This document shows, piece by piece, positions 24,191-29,205 of a stretch of DNA of 29,205 bases. Source of the DNA: Candidatus Cloacimonadota bacterium (lineage in GTDB: Bacteria; Cloacimonadota; Cloacimonadia; Cloacimonadales; TCS61); contig JABIME010000004.1 of assembly GCA_018654125.1 (NCBI GenBank), positions 1 to 29,205 of the forward strand, in the 5' to 3' direction. Each line of letters begins with the position of its first letter. The stretch's first letter is position 1. Both the position numbers and the translations under genes were made by a program. Under the pieces are notes generated by a model that was not told where the DNA came from, searched no databases, and saw only the letters and a program-made list of their open reading frames with translations.

Positions 24191-25567
24191 ATGACAAAAG
24201 AGCAATTTGTTCTGGAACTGGAAAAAATTGGAGCTATAAAATTTGGCAGCTTTACGTTAAAAAGCGGACTCACATCCCCGTTCTATTTTGATTTGCGTGA
24301 TATGATCAGCTTCCCATTTATTTTAGAAGGAATTGCAGATCTATTAGTTGAGAGAATTAAAGATATGGAATTTGATGTGCTCACAGGAATTCCTTACACA
24401 GCGTTGCCAATTGCATCTCTTGTTGCTTCCAAATTGCAGAAACCCTTAGTTTATATGCGCAAAGAGGAAAAAGCTTATGGAACAGGTAATAATGTGATTG
24501 GGAAATTTGAGAAAGGTGCTAAGTGCCTGGTGATTGATGACCTGATAACAACCGGAGCAAGTAAAATTGAAACTGCAGAGAAGTATAAAAAAGAGGGAAT
24601 TGTTATTAAAGATTTTGTTGTAGTCATCGATAGAAGTTTAAATGGAACTGAAGAACTTGCAAAAGATGGTTACAAACTTCATAGTTTGATCACACTTGAT
24701 GATATTGTACAGTTATTGAAAGATAAAAACTTGATCACAGATGAAAAAGTTATAGAAGTTGAAGGATTTACAGCAAGTTTGAATAAACCAAAAATAGAAA
24801 AAGCAAAATATGTAAATCCACTTACACAAAAACTTCTTAATAAAATGAAAGAAAAAAAATCTAATCTTGTCCTTTCACTCGACGTAACAACTCAAAAAGA
24901 ATTTTTCGAAATGTTAGATAAAGTTGGTGGTGAGATCGTAATGCTTAAAACTCACGTTGATATTATTGATGATTACGATGAGAATTTCATTCCTAAACTA
25001 CAAGAATATGCAAAGAGGCAGAACTTTCTGATATTTGAAGACCGTAAATTTGCGGATATTGGTAATACAGTTAGACATCAATTTAGAAATGGTGTTTATA
25101 AAATCGCAGATTGGGCAGAATATATTACTGTTCATATGGTTGCTGGAGAGATGATCTTAAAAGGATTATTTGAGGGAATAGAAAGTCATGCTGGATTTGT
25201 ACTGGCTCGTATGAGCTCAAAAGGTAATCTACTAAACGAGACTTACACTCGCAAATGTTTTGAAGCTGCAAAGAAAAATCCACAATGGGTTGCTGGTTTT
25301 ATCGGGCATGGAAACAGTGTGGAAGATATAAGGAGATTCAAGGCAAAATTTCCTGGAAGTGAACTTCTAATGATGCCGGGGGTAAAAAAAGAAGCTGGTT
25401 CAGATGCAATGGGACAGCAATATATAACAATAGAAGACGCAATTGGTGGTGGCGCTGATTGTATTATCGTTGGAAGAGGAATTCTTCAAGCAGAGGATTC
25501 TTTTGAAGAAGCTAAACTTTATAGAGAAAGAGCTTGGAAAGCTTATGATAAAAGAAATAATAATTAG
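24191..25567 (+). CDS. pyrEF: Bifunctional UMP synthase: orotate phosphoribosyltransferase plus OMP decarboxylase
   Basis: 458 residues in one frame, in the same order as animal UMP synthase. The N-terminal PyrE domain (1-190) has the phosphoribosyl motif CLVIDDLITTGAS (112-124) and GIPYTALPIA with RRKE-like MRKEEKAYGT. The C-terminal PyrF domain (about 205-458) has LSLDV (228-232), MLKTHVDI with Lys253, the catalytic FEDRKFADIGNTV with Asp284, Lys286 and Asp289, MPGVKKEAGSDAMGQQY and IIVGRGI with Arg429. FEDRKFADIG is the eukaryotic form; common bacterial PyrF has DLKLHDIPNT. AAGGAG precedes the ATG. It converts orotate to UMP and finishes the pathway. Confidence 0.95.
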   Translation: MTKEQFVLELEKIGAIKFGSFTLKSGLTSPFYFDLRDMISFPFILEGIADLLVERIKDMEFDVLTGIPYTALPIASLVASKLQKPLVYMRKEEKAYGTGNNVIGKFEKGAKCLVIDDLITTGASKIETAEKYKKEGIVIKDFVVVIDRSLNGTEELAKDGYKLHSLITLDDIVQLLKDKNLITDEKVIEVEGFTASLNKPKIEKAKYVNPLTQKLLNKMKEKKSNLVLSLDVTTQKEFFEMLDKVGGEIVMLKTHVDIIDDYDENFIPKLQEYAKRQNFLIFEDRKFADIGNTVRHQFRNGVYKIADWAEYITVHMVAGEMILKGLFEGIESHAGFVLARMSSKGNLLNETYTRKCFEAAKKNPQWVAGFIGHGNSVEDIRRFKAKFPGSELLMMPGVKKEAGSDAMGQQYITIEDAIGGGADCIIVGRGILQAEDSFEEAKLYRERAWKAYDKRNNN

Positions 25568-25577
25568 GAGGATATAA

Positions 25578-26480
25578 ATGAAAAATTTGATCTCAATGCG
25601 TGATTTGAGTAAAGAAGATATTTTGCATTTAATGGATGTAGCTGCAAAGATCGAAAAGGGTGAGATAGTTCCAAATATGCAAAGAAAACTTGCTGCTCTA
25701 CTATTTTTTGAGCCATCCACTAGAACGATGTTCTCATTCGATACTGCAATGAAACGCATGAATGGTGATACTATTATCATGAGCGGAACAAAAAATACAT
25801 CTGCAAAAAAAGGTGAAACTTTTGCCGACACACTTCAGACAATCGCTCAGTATTCCGATATTATTATTATGAGAAGTCCAATTGAGGGTGCTGCCAGATA
25901 TGCAGCAGAAGTTGTTGACCTTCCTGTTGTAAATGCTGGTGATGGAGCTAATCAGCATCCCACACAAGCTCTACTTGATATGTATTCAATTATTAAAACA
26001 CAAGGTAAATTAGATAATTTAAAGATCGGTCTTGCTGGTGATCTTCGTTTTGGAAGAACTGTTCATTCCTTAGCTCAGGCAATGGCTGTATTTGGTGCTG
26101 AGTTTAAATTTATCTCTCCTTCTTTCCTACAGATGCCAGACTACATAAAAGATGATCTTATTGAGCAAAATATAAAATTTGAAGAGCTCAAAGAGATGGA
26201 TGGGAATATCAACGATCTCGATATTCTTTATGTAACTAGAATCCAGAAAGAACGCTTTGCGGATCCCGAAGATTATGAAAAAGTAAAAGGATCTTATGTA
26301 TTAAATAAAGCAATGTTAGATAACGTAAAAGATAATTTCAAAGTTTTACATCCGCTACCAAGAGTCGACGAAATCCATCCAGATGTAGATGATACTGAAT
26401 TTGCCTACTACTTCCCACAAGCAAAAAACGGAGTTTATACCAGACAGGCAATTATATCAATTCTTCTTGGGGAGGTGTAG
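25578..26480 (+). CDS. pyrB: Aspartate carbamoyltransferase catalytic chain
   Basis: 300 residues, typical for the catalytic chain. It makes carbamoyl aspartate, the first pathway-specific step. The carbamoyl phosphate loop is FFEPSTRTMFSF (43-54), the mobile-loop SAKKGE is near 75-80, and DGANQHPTQALLD (122-134) contains His127. HPLPRVDEI near the C-terminus is the aspartate-binding loop. A strong AGGAGG precedes the ATG. It is directly followed by pyrI, so the holoenzyme is probably the regulated dodecamer type as in enterobacteria and archaea. Note that no carbamoyl phosphate synthase gene is in the window. Confidence 0.97.
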   Translation: MKNLISMRDLSKEDILHLMDVAAKIEKGEIVPNMQRKLAALLFFEPSTRTMFSFDTAMKRMNGDTIIMSGTKNTSAKKGETFADTLQTIAQYSDIIIMRSPIEGAARYAAEVVDLPVVNAGDGANQHPTQALLDMYSIIKTQGKLDNLKIGLAGDLRFGRTVHSLAQAMAVFGAEFKFISPSFLQMPDYIKDDLIEQNIKFEELKEMDGNINDLDILYVTRIQKERFADPEDYEKVKGSYVLNKAMLDNVKDNFKVLHPLPRVDEIHPDVDDTEFAYYFPQAKNGVYTRQAIISILLGEV

Positions 26481-26481
26481 C

Positions 26482-26940
26482 ATGAGCGAAGTAAAAAAAA
26501 TAAAAGTTAATGCAATTAAAAATGGAACTGTTATCGATCATATTTCAGCTGGCAAAATATTAAAAGTAATTGATATCTTAAATTTAACAGGTAACAATAC
26601 AGTTATGGTAGGAATGAATCTTTCCAGTAACAAGATAGGGAAGAAGGATATCATTAAAATCGAGAATCGTGAACTTTCTAAGCAGGAAGTTAACAGTATC
26701 GCTCTTATCGCTCCAAGCGCGACGCTTATCATTATAAATGACTTTGAAGTAGTTAGTAAAGCTTCTTTAGATATGCCGGAATATGTGGAAGAGCACATAA
26801 TATGTCCAAACCCTAAATGCATTACAAATAGCGAAGAAATCCCTTCTAAATATTATATTAGCAATACTGAATTTGCTACAGCTAATTGTTTGTATTGTGA
26901 GAAAAAATATTTAGTTGAAGATCTTAAGATAAAGATCTAA
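26482..26940 (+). CDS. pyrI: Aspartate carbamoyltransferase regulatory chain
   Basis: 152 residues from the ATG at 26482, with GGAGGTG just ahead and one base after the pyrB stop; longer upstream readings overlap pyrB and lack the family start. It binds CTP and ATP in the N-terminal domain (MSEVKKIKVNAIKNGTVIDH) and holds zinc with Cys108, Cys113, Cys136 and Cys139, the same four-cysteine pattern as E. coli PyrI, which contacts PyrB. Feedback control of the pathway by nucleotides is therefore expected. Presence of PyrI outside Proteobacteria and Archaea is known but patchy. Confidence 0.96.
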   Translation: MSEVKKIKVNAIKNGTVIDHISAGKILKVIDILNLTGNNTVMVGMNLSSNKIGKKDIIKIENRELSKQEVNSIALIAPSATLIIINDFEVVSKASLDMPEYVEEHIICPNPKCITNSEEIPSKYYISNTEFATANCLYCEKKYLVEDLKIKI

Positions 26941-26960
26941 TAAATCAAGCAGGAGTTGAC

Positions 26961-28457
26961 ATGGCAAAAAAAATTATAACGGAATCATCTAGAACCTTGA
27001 TGGAATATAGATTGTTACCAGGGTATACTCCCACAGAATGCAGTCCTAATAATATTTCTTTACGTACTCCGCTAGTCTATTCAGAAAATAATGAAAAAAA
27101 ATACAATTTAAATATTCCTCTAGTTTCTGCTGCAATGCAATCTGTTTCTGGTGATCAGATGGGAATTGAACTAGCCAAACTTGGTGGTGCAGCATTTATT
27201 TTTTGCTCCCAAACAACAGAATCTGAAGCAAAGATGGTTAGGAAGATAAAGAACCATAAAGCTGGATTTGTGAAACCAAAGAAAATGAAATCAGATATGA
27301 AGGTAAAAGAAATGTTTGAGATCAGAAAAAATTCAGGACATTCAACATTCCCTGTTGTAGATGATAATGGCCTTTTTGTTGGATTGATCTCTAAATGGGA
27401 TTATGACATTTCACTTCATGCTGATTGTTTAATTAAAGATAGAATGATATCAAAAAAGAATATTGAAGTTGGAAAGAATATTACAGATTTACTAGAAGCA
27501 AACAAAATTCTTCTGGAAAGTCATAAATCAATTCTACCAATTTTAGATGATGCCGGAAAACTCACATCATTGGTTTTCAGAAAAGATATTAATGATCAAC
27601 TTGACTTCCCACTTGAAATTCATGATGAGAAGAAGAGATTGATCTCTGTAGCAGCAATAAATACTCACGATTATAAAGATCGTGTTAAGGCATTAGTAGA
27701 TGCAGAAGTAGATGTTATTGCGATTGATTCTTCAGATGGCCATACTCAATATCAAGCTGAAGCAATAATGTGGATAAGTGAAAACTACCCAAACATACCA
27801 ATTATTGGCGGGAATATAATCACCAAAGAAGGCTTTAGATTCCTAGTAAAAGCTGGTGCAAAAGCTATTAAGGTAGGAATGGGAGGTGGCTCGATATGTA
27901 TAACCCAAGAGCAAAAAGGAACCGGAAGGGGACTCGCTACAACTATAATTGATGTAGTTGCCGAGAGAGACGAATATTTTAAGGAAACAGGCAAATATAT
28001 TCCGATAGCTGCTGATGGTGGAGTTACAAGCACAAAAGATGTTACGATCGCTTTAGCTCTTGGTGCAGATTATGTGATGATGGGACGTTATTTTGCTAGA
28101 ATGGAAGAATCTCCAACAGACAAGATCGTGGTGAATAATCGCGTAATGAAACCATATTGGGGAGAAGGATCTGCCAGAGCTCAAAATTGGAAAGCAAGAC
28201 GTTATAATCAGGGAAAATTTGTTGAAGGTGTAGAAGGCATGGTAGAGTATGCTGGTCATCTTCGGGATAATCTAGAAGAAACACTAGCAAAGATAAAATC
28301 CTCAATGGGAACATGTGGTGCTATGAATATCTTAGAATTCCATAATTTGGCTGAACTTGAAGTAGTATCTGCTCTCTCAATCCGAGAAGGTAAACCTCAC
28401 GATATTTATCTCAGTACAGAGAATATTGAAAATCAAGATTATAATTCATCAGAATAA
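26961..28457 (+). CDS. guaB: IMP dehydrogenase, Tritrichomonas-like type
   Basis: 498 residues. It oxidises IMP to XMP with NAD, the first GMP-specific step. The barrel is interrupted by two CBS units (about 105-215, GHSTFPVVDDNG and KSILPILDDAG). The catalytic loop is GMGGGSICITQEQKGTGRG with Cys313; standard bacterial GuaB reads GPGSICTTR there. EYWGEGS-like KPYWGEGSARAQNW (397-410) leads the flap. From memory the whole protein, including SRTLMEYRLLPGYTPTECSP at the start and RYFARMEESPT, follows the IMPDH of the protist Tritrichomonas foetus more than E. coli GuaB. AGGAG precedes the ATG. It lies 20 bp after pyrI. Confidence 0.93.
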   Translation: MAKKIITESSRTLMEYRLLPGYTPTECSPNNISLRTPLVYSENNEKKYNLNIPLVSAAMQSVSGDQMGIELAKLGGAAFIFCSQTTESEAKMVRKIKNHKAGFVKPKKMKSDMKVKEMFEIRKNSGHSTFPVVDDNGLFVGLISKWDYDISLHADCLIKDRMISKKNIEVGKNITDLLEANKILLESHKSILPILDDAGKLTSLVFRKDINDQLDFPLEIHDEKKRLISVAAINTHDYKDRVKALVDAEVDVIAIDSSDGHTQYQAEAIMWISENYPNIPIIGGNIITKEGFRFLVKAGAKAIKVGMGGGSICITQEQKGTGRGLATTIIDVVAERDEYFKETGKYIPIAADGGVTSTKDVTIALALGADYVMMGRYFARMEESPTDKIVVNNRVMKPYWGEGSARAQNWKARRYNQGKFVEGVEGMVEYAGHLRDNLEETLAKIKSSMGTCGAMNILEFHNLAELEVVSALSIREGKPHDIYLSTENIENQDYNSSE

Positions 28458-28481
28458 TTGAATAATCAAATGGAGTATTGA

Positions 28482-29205
28482 ATGACCGATTATAAAAAAG
28501 CCGGTGTAGATATTAAGATAGGTGATAAAGCTTCTAAAATCGCTTACAGTTTTGCCAGATCAACGTTTTTCTCGCGTAGGGGAATGATAGGTGAGCCTGT
28601 TACTGACGAAGGATCATTTGCCGGAATGCTGGATATGGGAGATTTCTACATTGTTCAGGGTGACGATGGAGTTGGTACAAAAATGGAAGTTGCAGAGCGT
28701 ATTGGGAAATTTGATACTTTAGGTTACGATCTGCTGGCAATGGTTGCTGATGATGCGATCTGTCTTGGTGCAGAAACGATATCTATAACTAACACACTTG
28801 ATACAAATAAAGTTGATCCTGATGTTATTCACGATCTGATGAAAGGTTTAGCAAAAGCTTGTATAGAACAAAAAGTAGTTATACCAGGTGGAGAGATTGC
28901 TGAAGTTGGAAAATCTGTTAACAGTAACGTTTGGAACGCAACTGCAGTTGGTGTTTTGGAAAAAGATAAAACTATTACCGGAAATGACATAAAACCTGGT
29001 GATAAGATCATCGCTTTGCAGGAAAAAGGATTTCGTTCAAACGGGTTTTCATTAGTTCGTTATGTACTAGAAAAAGAATTTGACGTAAATGTGTATAATA
29101 AACCTTCTCCATTTGGAAAGAGTTGGGGAGAAATGATACTAAAACCATCAGTAATTTATTCCTCCGCTTTATTAGAATTGCTTGGAAGATTCGGTGAAGA
29201 ACGAA
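28482..29205 (+). CDS. purM: Phosphoribosylformylglycinamidine cyclo-ligase, 3' end outside window
   Basis: 241 residues are visible before the window ends. PurM (AIR synthase) closes the imidazole ring of purines with ATP. The start YKKAGVDIKIGDKASKIAYS is the family N-terminus, and VQGDDGVGTKMEVAERIGKFDTLGYDLLAMVADDAICLGAE is the conserved core: GDDGVGTK binds ATP and substrate; GGEIAEV follows at about 137. GGAG lies six bases before the ATG. The enzyme is normally about 330-390 residues, so some 100-150 residues are missing. It lies 24 bp after guaB and appears to continue the nucleotide operon to the right. Confidence 0.9.
   Translation, partial: MTDYKKAGVDIKIGDKASKIAYSFARSTFFSRRGMIGEPVTDEGSFAGMLDMGDFYIVQGDDGVGTKMEVAERIGKFDTLGYDLLAMVADDAICLGAETISITNTLDTNKVDPDVIHDLMKGLAKACIEQKVVIPGGEIAEVGKSVNSNVWNATAVGVLEKDKTITGNDIKPGDKIIALQEKGFRSNGFSLVRYVLEKEFDVNVYNKPSPFGKSWGEMILKPSVIYSSALLELLGRFGEER

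Noticed and set aside
26389..26481. Upstream extension of pyrI into pyrB
   Set aside because: PyrI family proteins start near the ATG at 26482, which has a strong ribosome site; the extension is only frame-open sequence inside pyrB.

Overview
The window is AT-rich chromosomal DNA from an anaerobe-like, Gram-negative bacterium. The outer membrane is inferred from Kdo synthesis genes (kdsA, kdsC), an LPS transport set (lptC, an OstA/LptA-like gene, lptB), an LpxH-like phosphoesterase and several lipoprotein or Sec signal peptides. The mix of an LPS envelope, an HPr kinase/HPr/enzyme I module next to rpoN, a eukaryote-like PyrE-PyrF fusion and a Tritrichomonas-like IMP dehydrogenase does not fit Proteobacteria. 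My best guess is a Cloacimonadota-like or related FCB-group lineage, but this is inference from gene content only. No rRNA, tRNA, CRISPR array, insertion sequence or prophage was seen.

Layout. 1-3510 (minus strand): a PAS-domain protein running off the left edge, directly behind a MASE3-PAS histidine kinase; then a 387-bp very AT-rich gene-free stretch; then a P-loop ATPase of the CobQ/MinD type. 3511-3633 is a divergent promoter region with a perfect hairpin carrying TTGACA on both strands. 3634-5300 (plus): an exported protein that looks like a 5'-nucleotidase without its metal ligands, and a Xer tyrosine recombinase. 5313-8494 (minus): a four-gene envelope operon in the order DUF4159 protein, LpxH-like phosphoesterase, cyclophilin, CapA-like lipoprotein.

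8657-20980 (plus): kdsA-kdsC-lptC-lptA, then lptB-rpoN-lpd-lipA-hpf-hprK-ptsH-ptsI-metK. This resembles the proteobacterial lptC-lptA-lptB-rpoN-hpf-ptsN locus, but an HPr kinase/HPr/EI set stands where ptsN would be and lpd-lipA is inserted. Two strong hairpins without U-tracts bracket hpf. A clear intrinsic terminator at 21016-21047 ends this block.

21197-29205 (plus): a nucleotide operon, pyrD-pyrK-pyrC-pyrEF-pyrB-pyrI-guaB-purM, the last gene cut by the window edge. It encodes the pathway from carbamoyl aspartate formation to UMP, with a regulatory PyrI chain, followed by one GMP-branch and one purine-ring enzyme. Genes here overlap or lie within about 45 bp, and nearly all have good Shine-Dalgarno sequences, so I read them as one transcript.

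Most genes are confidently identified household genes. The less ordinary points are the metal-ligand-less nucleotidase-like protein, the hairpins around hpf, the divergent promoter palindrome, the lineage-unusual PyrEF and GuaB types, and the rpoN-PTS gene order.
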